A stretch of DNA of 56,478 nucleotides from Hornefia butyriciproducens (GCF_009695915.1 NZ_VUMZ01000012.1:1-56478), one strand, 5' to 3'; shown: positions 40,891-50,439, numbered from the stretch's first letter. The notes: generated by a model not told the origin, from the letters alone. Program-made: numbers and translations.

Positions 40891-42162
40891 ATGGCAATCA
40901 GAAATTGGAAGGACATTCCTTTGTTCAAGGATGTCACGGATGAGCAGTGGAACGATTGGCACTGGCAGGTATCCCACAGACTCTCAACGGTAGAGGATAT
41001 CGCTCAGGTTGTGAATCTGACAGATCAGGAAAAGGCTGACATCGAGAAGGTTATGGGCGGATTCCGCGTCGGAATCACTCCGTACTATGCTTCTCTGATG
41101 GATCCGGATGATCCGAGAGACCCGGTCAGAATGCAGGCTGTTCCGACGCTGGCAGAGATGCACAGATCGGAAGCGGACGATGCGGACCCGCTGCATGAGG
41201 ATTCCGATTCTCCGGCTCCGGGACTGACCCACAGATATCCGGACAGAGTGCTGTTCCTGATTACGGACCAGTGTTCCATGTACTGCCGTCACTGCACCAG
41301 AAGAAGACTGGCCGGCGAAACTGACGGAGCGAGATCCAGAGAAGACATCGACGCGTGTATCGATTACATCAGACGGACTCCGCAGGTCAGAGACGTCCTG
41401 CTGTCCGGCGGCGACGCGCTCTGCGTTGAGGACGACACGCTGGAGTACATCATCAGCGAGCTGAGAAAGATCGACCACGTTGAAATCGTCAGACTCGGTT
41501 CCAGAACGCCGGTGGTTATGCCGATGCGTATTACGGACAACCTGGTCAACATGCTGAAGAAATATCACCCGGTATGGCTGAATACACACTTCAACCATCC
41601 GAAGGAAATGACTCCGGACGCGGCGGAAGCATGCCGCAAGCTGGCTGATGCGGGTATTCCGCTCGGAAACCAGTCCGTACTGCTGAGAGGCGTCAACGAC
41701 TGCAAGCACATCATGAGAGACTTGGTACACGTGCTGGTCAAGAACAGAGTCAGACCGTACTACATCTACATCTGCGACCTGTCCGTCGGCATCGAGCACT
41801 TCAGAACCTCCGTTGCCAAGGGCATCGAGATTATCGAGGGTCTGAGAGGACATACTTCCGGATACTGCGTACCGACCTTTGTTGTCGACGCTCCGGGAGG
41901 CGGCGGAAAGACGCCGGTACAGCCTCAGTACGTAATCTCCGAGACGCCGGACAAGGTGATCCTGAGAAACTACGAAGGCGTTATCACCACGTACACGCAG
42001 CCGCATCTGCCTGATCTGCCGTGCAAATGCGACTACTGCACCGGGAAGAAGACCTACAAGTATGAAGGCGTTTCCGCTCTGGGCGAAGGACTCCAGATTA
42101 AATCCATGGAGCCGGCGCACCTGGCGAGACATGAAAGAAACGCGAAGAACAAGCAGAAATAA
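40891..42162 (+). CDS. kamA: L-lysine 2,3-aminomutase
   Basis: 423 residues. Radical SAM cluster motif CSMYCRHCTRRR near residue 130, SGGDALCVEDDTLEYI, and the PLP-binding lysine in VDAPGGGGKTPVQPQY. A C-terminal Cys cluster (CKCDYCTGKK) resembles the zinc site of clostridial enzymes. It converts L-lysine to L-beta-lysine, the first step of fermentation. TAGGAG precedes the ATG. The length and all motifs are as in the clostridial enzyme. Confidence 0.95.
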   Translation: MAIRNWKDIPLFKDVTDEQWNDWHWQVSHRLSTVEDIAQVVNLTDQEKADIEKVMGGFRVGITPYYASLMDPDDPRDPVRMQAVPTLAEMHRSEADDADPLHEDSDSPAPGLTHRYPDRVLFLITDQCSMYCRHCTRRRLAGETDGARSREDIDACIDYIRRTPQVRDVLLSGGDALCVEDDTLEYIISELRKIDHVEIVRLGSRTPVVMPMRITDNLVNMLKKYHPVWLNTHFNHPKEMTPDAAEACRKLADAGIPLGNQSVLLRGVNDCKHIMRDLVHVLVKNRVRPYYIYICDLSVGIEHFRTSVAKGIEIIEGLRGHTSGYCVPTFVVDAPGGGGKTPVQPQYVISETPDKVILRNYEGVITTYTQPHLPDLPCKCDYCTGKKTYKYEGVSALGEGLQIKSMEPAHLARHERNAKNKQK

Positions 42163-42196
42163 GAGGGCGTCTGCCTGAGCAGACCCGAAGAAAAAC

Positions 42197-42226
42197 GACA
42201 TAGGGAGGCTTCGGTCTCCCTATGTC
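42197..42226 (+). other. UUCG hairpin overlapping the first possible kamB start
   Basis: GACATAGGGAG (42197-42207) pairs perfectly with CTCCCTATGTC (42216-42226). The loop closes further to C-TTCG-G, a UUCG tetraloop. The 5' arm holds GGGAGG and the 3' arm holds the ATG at 42222. Confidence 0.75.
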
Positions 42227-43277
42227 ATTCAAGAATATCCACAGGCAACAATCAATTATGGGCTTATTATACGATCTGTCAACTGAATACAAGACACTGT
42301 CTATTGTCGGCATGGCGAAAAACGCCGGGAAGACCACCGCGCTGAACTATCTGATCGAGGAAGCGGATGACGAAATGATCAGACTCGGAATCACATCCAC
42401 AGGGCGGGACGGGGAAACCTCCGACCTGGTGACGGGAACGGAGAAGCCCCGGGTGTACCTTTATGAGGACACGATTGTTTCCGTTCCGGCGCAGCTGTAT
42501 GAGCTGGCTGAGGCGGGGCTGGAGATTCTGGAGCTGACAAAGTTCGGTACGGCGATCGGAGACATCATGCTCTGCCGCGTCGTGGAGAGCGGGTATGTGC
42601 AGATTGCCGGACCCGTGGCGACCGCAGACAACAAAAAAATGTGCGCCCGGATGTTTGATTTCGGTGCGGAACTGATTCTGATCGACGGTGCCATCGACAG
42701 GAAGTCCATTGCAGCGCCGGAAACATCGGACGCAATTATTTTGTCGACCGGAGCGGTTCTCTCCAGGAGCCTGAAAAAAGTGGTGGAGGAAACCTCCCAC
42801 ATCGTCAATCTGTATCGGCTTCCGGAACTTGAGGACGAAACGGCCCGGAAGGCACTGGCGGAGACGCGCGGAGAAGAGCGTGTGACGCTGATTGACAGAG
42901 ACGGCGGCGTGCAGCGGCTGGAGCTGGCTACCGGACTCGGCGGCAGTCGTTTTATCGACGACGCGATTACGGAAGACACGCAGTATGTATATATCCCGGG
43001 GGCTTTTACAAACAGCGTGATCGCCGATATTCAGCCGGAGAAGCTGAAGAGAGTCAGGTTCATTCTGAAGGATCCCACAAGGATCTTCATCAATGTAATG
43101 GACTGGAGGCAGCTGATCAAGCGCGGATTCTCGGTAAGCGTCCTGAAGAACATCAGGATTGCGGCGGTGACCGTCAATCCTTTTTCGCCGGGCGGATATT
43201 CGTTTGAACATGGAGTGCTGAGAGATACAATGCAGGAAGCGCTTCCCGACATACCGGTTATCGATGTGAGAATGTAG
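42222..43277 (+). CDS. kamB: Lysine 5,6-aminomutase reactivase subunit KamB
   Basis: 351 residues if started at 42222; a shorter start at 42258 (MGLLYDLSTEYK, 339 residues) is plausible because the first ATG and its GGGAGG are buried in a UUCG hairpin. A P-loop GMAKNAGKTT lies near the N-terminus (residues 30-39), so it should bind nucleotide. Position between kamA and the MutS-like kamC, and general features, match KamB, which with KamC is thought to restore B12 inactivated during KamDE turnover. Identification rests on context and P-loop rather than a detailed domain match. Confidence 0.78.
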   Translation: MSFKNIHRQQSIMGLLYDLSTEYKTLSIVGMAKNAGKTTALNYLIEEADDEMIRLGITSTGRDGETSDLVTGTEKPRVYLYEDTIVSVPAQLYELAEAGLEILELTKFGTAIGDIMLCRVVESGYVQIAGPVATADNKKMCARMFDFGAELILIDGAIDRKSIAAPETSDAIILSTGAVLSRSLKKVVEETSHIVNLYRLPELEDETARKALAETRGEERVTLIDRDGGVQRLELATGLGGSRFIDDAITEDTQYVYIPGAFTNSVIADIQPEKLKRVRFILKDPTRIFINVMDWRQLIKRGFSVSVLKNIRIAAVTVNPFSPGGYSFEHGVLRDTMQEALPDIPVIDVRM

Positions 43278-43294
43278 TCAGAAAGGGAGTAGAC

Positions 43295-44938
43295 ATGAAG
43301 CAGGGTTCTAACAGAAGGCTGGCCAATGTGAAGACCAGGACGGAGACGGGTTTTGAGTATGTCATGGCTCATCTGGATCTGAATACGCCTTTTGGAAAGA
43401 AACTCCTGAAAGAGAGAAAACCGTTTTATCCCGGTGAGGAGAACGAACTGCGGCACGAGCTGGACAAGGTCGAAGACATGATGAAATTTGTCCGGGAAAG
43501 TGACCGTCAGGTTTCAAGAATACAGGAGACCTTCATGGAAATGAAGGATCTTTCCTACACGATCCGGAGAAGTCACAGAAATGCGTTGTCGGTGCTGGAA
43601 CTGTTTGAGGTGAAGACGATGCTTCTGCAGATGCAGAAGATCGAAAAGCTTTGCGCACAGACAGAAAGCCCGGTGCCGAAGGAGTATGTTCTGGACGACG
43701 TGACACCCCTGCTGGACAGGCTGGACCCCAGAGGAGATCGACTTAACACATTCTACATCTACGATGATTTTTCGGAAAAACTGGCTGAGCTGCGGAAGGA
43801 GAAGCATCGCTACGAGATTCTGATCCGCAGAACACAGAAGGCCAGAAAGGAAGAAATCCGGAAGGAATACGGTATCGTACTGACGCCGAAATTCGATGTC
43901 ATCATTTCCAGGTCCAGCGAGGATCTGGAGAAAGCAAGACAGATAAAGGACCTGGAGCAGATTTCGGAAGATTATATGTCAGTCACGTTTGAACTGACAA
44001 AATCGGACAAGGTTTATGAACTCGTCAGAGACATGGAAGAGGTCAACGGCGAGATTGAGGAAGAAGAGTTGAGAATACGGGAGCTTCTCTCGCAGGAGGT
44101 GGCCTCCTGCGAGGAGCTTCTGACTGAGAATTGTGGAAAGATAGGAGCTCTGGATCTTGCTCTTGCGAAAGCAATCTATGGAATCAGGCATGATTGTGTC
44201 AAACCGGAAATTGTCGAGGAGCACGTTGTTGAATTTGAGGAGGGCAGACACCTGCAGGTAGAAGAGGTCCTGCATTCCAAAGGAAAAGAGTACTGTCCCG
44301 TCAGCATTGCGCTGACGGACGGCGTGACCTGCATCACAGGCGCCAATATGGGTGGCAAGACGATTTCGCTGAAATTGTCTGGTCTGGTGCCGATGCTGGC
44401 CCAATACGGATTCTTTGTCCCTTGCAGGAGGGCGAGAATCGGATTATCGAATTATATGCAGATTCTGATTGGCGACAGTCAGTCTGTGGAACGCGGCTTA
44501 TCCAGCTTCGGAAGTGAAATGGAGGAGCTGAAGGAGATTCTGGACAACAGTCAGGACCGTTCTCTGATCCTGATCGATGAGATTGCCAGCGGAACCAACC
44601 CGATTGAAGGGCTGGCTCTGACCAGGAGCCTGATCGATTATCTGAAGGTCCGCAGCTATATCTCACTGATCACTACACATTTCGACGCGGTAACTGAAGA
44701 ACGCGATATCAAGAACATGCAGGTTCGCGGGCTGGCCGACGTGGATTTCAGAAAGCTGGACAGTGAACTTCATCTTGCAAACAGAAGAGAAAGAATAAAT
44801 ATTATTTCCCGGTATATGGACTATCGATTATATACGGTGACAGAAAACAGAGAGATCCCGAAGGACGCTCTGAATATCGCTAAGATGCTGGGCCTCAATG
44901 AGGAAATCATCGAAGGCGCCAAAAAGTATATTAAGTAA
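43295..44938 (+). CDS. kamC: Lysine 5,6-aminomutase reactivase ATPase KamC (MutS-like)
   Basis: 547 residues with a MutS-type ATPase at the C-terminus: Walker A TGANMGGKTISLK near 350, VERGLSSFGSEMEEL, Walker B RSLILIDEIASGTNP and SLITTHFDAV. The N-terminal half is coiled and lacks mismatch-recognition domains, so it is not a repair MutS. AAGGGAG precedes the ATG; kamD follows after 12 bases. In lysine-fermenting bacteria this gene lies beside kamDE and is annotated as the ATPase of the aminomutase reactivase. Activity is inferred from that conserved context. Confidence 0.85.
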   Translation: MKQGSNRRLANVKTRTETGFEYVMAHLDLNTPFGKKLLKERKPFYPGEENELRHELDKVEDMMKFVRESDRQVSRIQETFMEMKDLSYTIRRSHRNALSVLELFEVKTMLLQMQKIEKLCAQTESPVPKEYVLDDVTPLLDRLDPRGDRLNTFYIYDDFSEKLAELRKEKHRYEILIRRTQKARKEEIRKEYGIVLTPKFDVIISRSSEDLEKARQIKDLEQISEDYMSVTFELTKSDKVYELVRDMEEVNGEIEEEELRIRELLSQEVASCEELLTENCGKIGALDLALAKAIYGIRHDCVKPEIVEEHVVEFEEGRHLQVEEVLHSKGKEYCPVSIALTDGVTCITGANMGGKTISLKLSGLVPMLAQYGFFVPCRRARIGLSNYMQILIGDSQSVERGLSSFGSEMEELKEILDNSQDRSLILIDEIASGTNPIEGLALTRSLIDYLKVRSYISLITTHFDAVTEERDIKNMQVRGLADVDFRKLDSELHLANRRERINIISRYMDYRLYTVTENREIPKDALNIAKMLGLNEEIIEGAKKYIK

Positions 44939-44950
44939 GGAGATAACAGG

Positions 44951-46507
44951 ATGAAAAGCAAATTGAACATTGATCCTAAAATGGTCGACAGCGCGCGTCA
45001 GCACGCCGCTAATGTGGCCAGGGACATGCAGGAATTCATCGACGTACATACGACAGTAAGTACGGAGAGAACCGTCCTGAGACTGCTGGGGGTGGACGGC
45101 ATTGACGATGTCGAAACTCCGCTTCCGAATGTCATTGTAGAGCAGATCCAGGCGGCCGGCGGCCTCCCGCGCGGCGCAGCGTACTGGATGGGCAACGCAA
45201 TGATTCAGACGGGACTGAAGCCCCAGGAGATCGCAGAAAAGGTGGGCGCGGGTGAGCTGGATATCACCAAGCTTGACACTGTTTCTGCAAAAGAAGCGGA
45301 AGAGGCGATTATGCCGATTGTGCATGAGTCTCTGAAGAAAATCAAGGCGCAGACTGCCAAGAGAAATGAATATATTGAGCGTCTGGGTGAAGGCAGCAGA
45401 CCGTATCTGTATGTTATCGTCGCGACCGGAAACATCTATGAGGACGTTGTCCAGGCGAAGGCGGCGGCGAGACAGGGCGCGGATATTATCGCTGTAATCA
45501 GAACCACAGCGCAGTCCCTGCTGGATTACGTACCTTACGGACCGACCACAGAAGGATTCGGAGGAACCTACGCAACGCAGGAGAACTTCCGCATCATGAG
45601 AAAGGCACTGGATGAAGTCGGAGAGGAAGTCGGCAGATACATCCGTCTGTGCAACTATTCCTCCGGTATGTGTATGCCGGAGATCGCAGCCATGGGCGCC
45701 ATCGAGAGACTGGACGTCATGCTGAACGACGCGATTTACGGAATTCTGTTCCGTGACATCAATATGCAGAGAACCATCGTTGACCAGTATTTCAGCCGTG
45801 TGATCATTGGCTACTGCGGAATCATCTTCAATTCCGGAGAGGACAACTATCTGACCACCGACGACGCTTTCGAGGCGGCGCATACCGTCACAGCGTCCCA
45901 GTTCATCAATGAGCAGTTCGCGGTTCTGGCCAACATTCCAGAGGAACAGATGGGACTCGGCCATGCCTTCGAGATGGACCCGATGATGGAGGACGGCTTC
46001 CTGTACGAGCTGGCGCAGGCTGTTATGGCCAAGGAGATTTTCCCGAACGCAAGCCTCAAGTACATGCCGCCGACAAAGTTCATGACCGGAAATATTTTCC
46101 GCGGACATATTCAGGATGCGCTGTTTAATCTGGTTTCCATCTGGAGCGGACAGTCGCTGCAGCTCCTCGGCATGATGACCGAGGCGATTCTGACGCCGCA
46201 TATGCAGGACCGGTATCTGTCCATTGAGAACGCTCAGTACATCTTCAACAACGCCAGACACATCGGCGACGAGGTGGAGTTCAAGAAGGATGGTATCATC
46301 CAGAAGAGAGCTCAGCTCGTTCTGTCCAAGGCTAACGACCTGCTGGCGGAGGTTGAAAAGGACGGCCTGTTCTCGACAATCGAACAGGGTAAATTCGGCG
46401 GAGTCAAAAGACCTAAGGATGGCGGACACGGACTGGACGGCGTCTGCTCGAAGGACGACCAGTACTTCAATCCGTTCATTCCTCTGATGAAAGAAGGTGC
46501 AGAATAA
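44951..46507 (+). CDS. kamD: Lysine 5,6-aminomutase alpha subunit
   Basis: 518 residues, the normal size of the large subunit. Segments such as GLPRGAAYWMGNAMIQTGL, RPYLYVIVATGNIYEDVVQAKAAARQGADIIAVIRTTAQSLLDYVPYG and NYSSGMCMPEIAAMGAIERLDVMLND form the TIM-barrel that holds the PLP-substrate adduct. With KamE it moves the terminal amino group of beta-lysine (or D-lysine) using adenosylcobalamin and PLP. GGAG precedes the ATG. The stop and the kamE start overlap (TAATG). Confidence 0.95.
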   Translation: MKSKLNIDPKMVDSARQHAANVARDMQEFIDVHTTVSTERTVLRLLGVDGIDDVETPLPNVIVEQIQAAGGLPRGAAYWMGNAMIQTGLKPQEIAEKVGAGELDITKLDTVSAKEAEEAIMPIVHESLKKIKAQTAKRNEYIERLGEGSRPYLYVIVATGNIYEDVVQAKAAARQGADIIAVIRTTAQSLLDYVPYGPTTEGFGGTYATQENFRIMRKALDEVGEEVGRYIRLCNYSSGMCMPEIAAMGAIERLDVMLNDAIYGILFRDINMQRTIVDQYFSRVIIGYCGIIFNSGEDNYLTTDDAFEAAHTVTASQFINEQFAVLANIPEEQMGLGHAFEMDPMMEDGFLYELAQAVMAKEIFPNASLKYMPPTKFMTGNIFRGHIQDALFNLVSIWSGQSLQLLGMMTEAILTPHMQDRYLSIENAQYIFNNARHIGDEVEFKKDGIIQKRAQLVLSKANDLLAEVEKDGLFSTIEQGKFGGVKRPKDGGHGLDGVCSKDDQYFNPFIPLMKEGAE

Positions 46508-47307
46508 TGGCAGATAAGAATTGTGCTGCGGCAATTGCTCAGGTCGATCTGACAAAGGTCAAGCCTTACGGCGACACTTTGAACGATGGCTATATGGAAC
46601 TCGCTTTTACTCTCCCGGTACCATACGGCGAAGAGGCAGAGGAAGCTGCCAAGCAGTATGTGGTCAAGATGGGCATGGAGGAACCGAACGTAACCTACTA
46701 CCATGAACTCTGCCCGGGATATACATTCTTTGTTGTATACGCAAAGAGCACGCATACCGTAGACTTCACAAAGATCAAGGTCAAGAAGGTTGATGTCGAG
46801 GTGCTGGATCGTGTGGAATGCGGCAAATGGATCGAGGAAAACGTCGGCAGAGACATCGTCGTCGTCGGTGCATCCATCGAATCCGACGCGCACACAGTCG
46901 GTATCGATGCGATCATTCAGATGAAGGGCTTCCACGGACACTTCGGACTGGAACGTTTCAAGAATGTGGTTGCCTACAACATGGGTTCTCAGGTTCCCTG
47001 CGAGCAGCTGCTTGCAAAGGCCAGAGAGGTGAACGCGGATGCAATTCTGGTTTCCCAGACGGTTACGCAGAAAGACATTCACATCAAACAGCTGACCCAG
47101 ATGATCGAGCTGGTCGAGGCAGAAGGCCTCAGAGACAAGCTGATCTGCACCTGCGGCGGACCGAGAATTTCTCATGAGCTGGCACAGGAGCTTGGCTATG
47201 ATGCCGGATTCGGGCCGGGAAAATATGCAGAGCATGTAATGTCCTTCATCATGGAGGAAGTCGTGAAGCGCGGCTGGCAGAAGAAACCGAAAATCGAAGA
47301 CAGATAA
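46507..47307 (+). CDS. kamE: Lysine 5,6-aminomutase beta subunit (B12-binding)
   Basis: 266 residues. The cobalamin-binding motif DxHxxG appears as SDAHTVGIDAII near residue 124, preceded by DIVVVGASIE of the Rossmann-like B12 domain. The N-terminal dimerisation part (about 1-100) carries the usual KPYGDTLNDGYMELAFTLPVPYG segment. It supplies the cobalamin and, by family knowledge, the PLP lysine of the heterodimer. Coupled to kamD by TAATG. A terminator at 47338-47375 follows, ending the kdd operon. Confidence 0.94.
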   Translation: MADKNCAAAIAQVDLTKVKPYGDTLNDGYMELAFTLPVPYGEEAEEAAKQYVVKMGMEEPNVTYYHELCPGYTFFVVYAKSTHTVDFTKIKVKKVDVEVLDRVECGKWIEENVGRDIVVVGASIESDAHTVGIDAIIQMKGFHGHFGLERFKNVVAYNMGSQVPCEQLLAKAREVNADAILVSQTVTQKDIHIKQLTQMIELVEAEGLRDKLICTCGGPRISHELAQELGYDAGFGPGKYAEHVMSFIMEEVVKRGWQKKPKIEDR

Positions 47308-47375
47308 CACATCTTGTGTTAAAAAATGAACAAAATTGCGTAAGCGTTGAAATTTAGCGGTTTCGACGCTTGCGC
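47306..47375 (+). terminator. Terminator region after kamE
   Basis: AACACA-TCT-TGTGTT (47306-47320) is a small perfect hairpin. GCGTAAGCGT (47338-47347) pairs with ACGCTTGCGC (47366-47375) with one G-T pair and is followed by CATATTTTG. Overlapping its left arm, ATGAACAAAATT resembles half of the regulator dyad, 47 bases before the next -35. Confidence 0.6.
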
Positions 47376-47392
47376 CATATTTTGATAAATTG

Positions 47393-47421
47393 TTGACAAC
47401 TTATATCTCCGAGACTATAAT
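47393..47421 (+). promoter_or_regulatory. Consensus promoter of the atoE-atoD-atoA unit
   Basis: TTGACA (47393-47398), 17-base spacer, TATAAT (47416-47421). A leader hairpin GCAGCAG-GGGA-CTGCTGC (47428-47445) lies just after the expected start. Confidence 0.8.
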
Positions 47422-47493
47422 GTAGTTGCAGCAGGGGACTGCTGCGGGAAGAATTTTTATTATTGATATATTATAGTTATAAGGAGAAGTGAG

Positions 47494-48864
47494 ATGTTCA
47501 AGAAATTAACTGACGGCTGCGTTCATCTGGTGAACCGCTATCTGCCGGATCCGTTCATTTTCTGTATTATCCTGACGATCGTCGTGTTCATCGGCGCACT
47601 GCCGGCGACACATGCCGGCGTTATCGCCGTAATTAACGCATGGGGCGTGGGAGTATGGAATCTGCTGGCGTTCTCGATGCAGATGGTTCTGGTTCTGGTA
47701 CTGGGCAGCGCATTCGCAAACGCGCCGGCGATCAAGAAGCTGATTGCCAGAATCGCAAGTATCGCCAAGACGCCGATACAGGCGATTATCGTTGTTACGT
47801 TTTTCTCACTGCTGGCCTGCTGGCTGAACTGGGGTTTCGGCCTGGTTGTCGGAGCTATTCTGGCTAAAGAGCTGGCGAGACAGGTCAAGGGAGTCGATTA
47901 CAGACTGCTGATCGCTTCAGCCTATTCAGGTTTTGTGGTATGGCACGCCGGAATTTCCGGATCGATCCCGCTTGCGCTGGCGACTCCGGACGCACCGGGA
48001 GCACCGGGAGCTCTGGCGGCGGCTACCGGAGGGGCGGTAACTCATATCATTTCCACCTCGCAGACGATCTTTGCGCCGTGGAACCTGATCTGCTGCCTGA
48101 TCATTCTGGTATGTCTGCCGTTCATCAACGCTAAGATGCATCCGGCTCCGGGAGAGGCAATCACTGTTGACCCGAAGCTGCTTGCAGAGGCGCAGATCGA
48201 ATACGCCGCTCCGGTGACCCCAGCTGAGAAAATGGAGAACAGCGTGATATGCTCAGCGATTATCGCAATCGCGGGACTGGTGTACCTGGTTTACTATTTT
48301 GCGACCTCCGGATTCAACCTGTCGCTGAATATTGTAAACTTCATTTTCCTGATTTTGGGAATTATCTTCCACAAGACGCCGATCGGATATGTGAGGGCAA
48401 TTGCGGATTCCGCGAAGGGCGCTGCGGGCATCATCCTTCAGTTCCCGTTCTATGCGGGCATCATGGGAATGATGACCTTCGCTCCGGAAGGCGGCACTTC
48501 CCTGGCAGGCGTGATCAGTAATTTCTTCGTATCGATTTCGAACAATGTGACGTTCCCGCTGTTCACATTCCTGTCCGCAGGAATCGTAAACTTCTTTGTA
48601 CCCTCCGGCGGAGGCCAGTGGGCGGTACAGGGTCCGATCATGATGCCGGCCGGACTGAAGCTGGGAGTCGATCCGAGCATTACCGGAATGGCCATTGCCT
48701 GGGGTGACGCGTGGACCAACATGATCCAGCCGTTCTGGGCACTGCCGGCACTGGGAATTGCCGGACTTTCAGCAAGAGATATTATGGGATATTGCTTGAT
48801 AACATTGTTCTTTGTTGGTATAGTAGTATGTGGAGGTTTCGTAGTCGTAGGACTGATGGCCTGA
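47494..48864 (+). CDS. Short-chain fatty acid transporter (AtoE family)
   Basis: 456 residues with about 12 membrane helices. N-terminal YLPDPFIFCIILTIVVF, NWGFGLVVGAILAKELAR and IVNFFVPSGGGQWAVQGPIMMPA match the AtoE family. It likely exports butyrate or acetate made by lysine fermentation, or imports short-chain acids or acetoacetate as CoA acceptors. It has its own strong promoter and AAGGAG site, and precedes atoD by 71 bases; the three genes probably form one transcript. Confidence 0.85.
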   Translation: MFKKLTDGCVHLVNRYLPDPFIFCIILTIVVFIGALPATHAGVIAVINAWGVGVWNLLAFSMQMVLVLVLGSAFANAPAIKKLIARIASIAKTPIQAIIVVTFFSLLACWLNWGFGLVVGAILAKELARQVKGVDYRLLIASAYSGFVVWHAGISGSIPLALATPDAPGAPGALAAATGGAVTHIISTSQTIFAPWNLICCLIILVCLPFINAKMHPAPGEAITVDPKLLAEAQIEYAAPVTPAEKMENSVICSAIIAIAGLVYLVYYFATSGFNLSLNIVNFIFLILGIIFHKTPIGYVRAIADSAKGAAGIILQFPFYAGIMGMMTFAPEGGTSLAGVISNFFVSISNNVTFPLFTFLSAGIVNFFVPSGGGQWAVQGPIMMPAGLKLGVDPSITGMAIAWGDAWTNMIQPFWALPALGIAGLSARDIMGYCLITLFFVGIVVCGGFVVVGLMA

Positions 48865-48935
48865 CGCTTTCGTGAAGCCGGAGATCCTGGGGAGACGGTC
48901 TTCCATGACTAAAATTTATAGAAAGGTGATTTATT

Positions 48936-49658
48936 ATGATTGACAAAGTAATTACTGCCGATGAAGCAGTTGCTGGCGTTAAAGACGGTATGACCATCAT
49001 GATCGGTGGCTTCCTCGGAACAGGTTCCCCGGAAATCCTGATGGATGCGCTTGTCAGAAAAGGCGTCAAGCACTTGACTGTAATCGCAAATGACGGCGGA
49101 CTGGATGTCGGACAGCCGGCGAACGGCCCCGGAAAGACCCCGAGAGGCGTAGGCAAGCTCCTTGTCGGCCATCAGGTTGACCACATCATCGCTTCCCATC
49201 TGGGCGTAAACCCGAAACTGAACGAGCAGTTCGCTGAGGGAACTCTGACCTATACGCTGGTACCGCAGGGTACGCTGGCTGAGAAGATCAGAGCGGCCAG
49301 CTACGGACTGGGCGGCGTTCTGACCCCGACCGGTCTGGGAACTCCGATGGAGACCGAGAAGGACGAGCTGGGCAGAGACAAGATGACCATTGAAATCGAT
49401 GGAAAGCGCTTCCTGCTGGAGAGACCTCTGCACGCGGATTACGCCTTCTGCAGAGCTTCCGTCTGCGACAGATTCGGCAACTTCATGAGCGCCAAGGCAA
49501 CCAAGAACTATAACTACGTTATGGCCGGCGCTGCGGATCACGTTGTCGTCGCGACGGAGAAGCTGGTCGAGATCGGCGAGGTTGATCCGGATACATTTGA
49601 CGTTGCAGGCGTACTTGTAGATGATGTTGTGGAAGGAGAACCAAAATGGCAGATATAA
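48936..49658 (+). CDS. atoD: Butyrate-acetoacetate CoA-transferase subunit A
   Basis: 240 residues, alpha subunit of a family I CoA-transferase. GMTIMIGGFLGTGSPEILMDAL is the N-terminal CoA-binding signature, and HVVVATEKLVEIGEVDPD closes the domain. It works with AtoA to transfer CoA from butyryl-CoA to acetoacetate or 3-keto acid substrates in lysine fermentation. AAAGGTG precedes the ATG; it overlaps atoA by 13 bases. Confidence 0.92.
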   Translation: MIDKVITADEAVAGVKDGMTIMIGGFLGTGSPEILMDALVRKGVKHLTVIANDGGLDVGQPANGPGKTPRGVGKLLVGHQVDHIIASHLGVNPKLNEQFAEGTLTYTLVPQGTLAEKIRAASYGLGGVLTPTGLGTPMETEKDELGRDKMTIEIDGKRFLLERPLHADYAFCRASVCDRFGNFMSAKATKNYNYVMAGAADHVVVATEKLVEIGEVDPDTFDVAGVLVDDVVEGEPKWQI

Positions 49659-50311
49659 AACTCAAGGAAAGAATTGCCAAGAGAGTGGCAAAGGAAATGC
49701 ATGACGGGGATGTCGTAAACCTTGGAATCGGCCTTCCGACCATGGTTCCGAATTACATTCCTGAGGATGTGATCGTGACTCTGCACTCCGAGAACGGATT
49801 CGCAGGGCTTGACGAGACTGTCAGCGATCCGTCCAAGATCGATGTGGATATCATTGATTCCGGCGGGAGCTACGTTACCGTGCTGCCGAGAGTTAAGTAT
49901 TTCGATACGTCGGACAGCTTCGGGATCATCCGCGGCGGACATTTGGACGCTACTGTTCTGGGTGCGATGCAGGTTGCGGAAAACGGCGATCTGGCGAACT
50001 GGATCATTCCGGGTCACAAAGTTGCCGGTATGGGCGGCGCCATGGACCTGGTTGTCGGCGCGAAAAAGGTTATCATCGCGATGACTCACACCCAGAAGGG
50101 CAACCCGAAAATCATGGAGAAGTGCACACTGCCTCTGACTGCAGAGAAGTGCGTTGACATGATCGTGACCGAAATGGGCGTTATGGAAGTAAGACCGGAA
50201 GGGCTGGTCGTAACCGAGCTGCATCCGGATTACAGCAAGGAGGACATCCAGAACGCGACAGCATGCAAGCTGATCTTCGCGGATGACCTCAAACCGATGG
50301 AAGAGGAATAA
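49646..50311 (+). CDS. atoA: Butyrate-acetoacetate CoA-transferase subunit B
   Basis: 221 residues, beta subunit. GIGLPTMVPNYI and the catalytic glutamate motif SENGFAG (Glu near residue 51) are present, as is GGAMDLVVGAKKVIIAMTHT. The glutamate forms the glutamyl-CoA thioester intermediate. It overlaps atoD and is followed by a terminator at 50402-50439, so it ends the unit. Confidence 0.93.
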   Translation: MADIKLKERIAKRVAKEMHDGDVVNLGIGLPTMVPNYIPEDVIVTLHSENGFAGLDETVSDPSKIDVDIIDSGGSYVTVLPRVKYFDTSDSFGIIRGGHLDATVLGAMQVAENGDLANWIIPGHKVAGMGGAMDLVVGAKKVIIAMTHTQKGNPKIMEKCTLPLTAEKCVDMIVTEMGVMEVRPEGLVVTELHPDYSKEDIQNATACKLIFADDLKPMEEE

Positions 50312-50401
50312 TCGGTTTCCGTTCCGGACGATCCGGTCAAACTGAACAGAAACGGCGCACCGGGGAAAACGGTTCGCCACAAGAATGTAAATTCCTGAAA
50401 C

Positions 50402-50439
50402 AAACGGCGCAGTCGGAGATACCGGCTGCGTCGTTGTTT
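50402..50439 (+). terminator. Terminator after atoA
   Basis: A long stem (AAACGGCGCAG-T-CGG against CCG-G-CTGCGTCGTTT-like arm) around AGATA is followed by GTTTAATTT. The remainder of 50312-50532 holds no gene. Confidence 0.6.

Noticed and set aside
43295-44938. DNA mismatch repair MutS
   Set aside because: Only the ATPase part is MutS-like; the N-terminal domains are absent and the gene is embedded between kamB and kamD.
44828-46555. Minus-strand open frames opposite kamD, kdd, kamA and metK
   Set aside because: All are shadows of strongly conserved enzymes on the plus strand.
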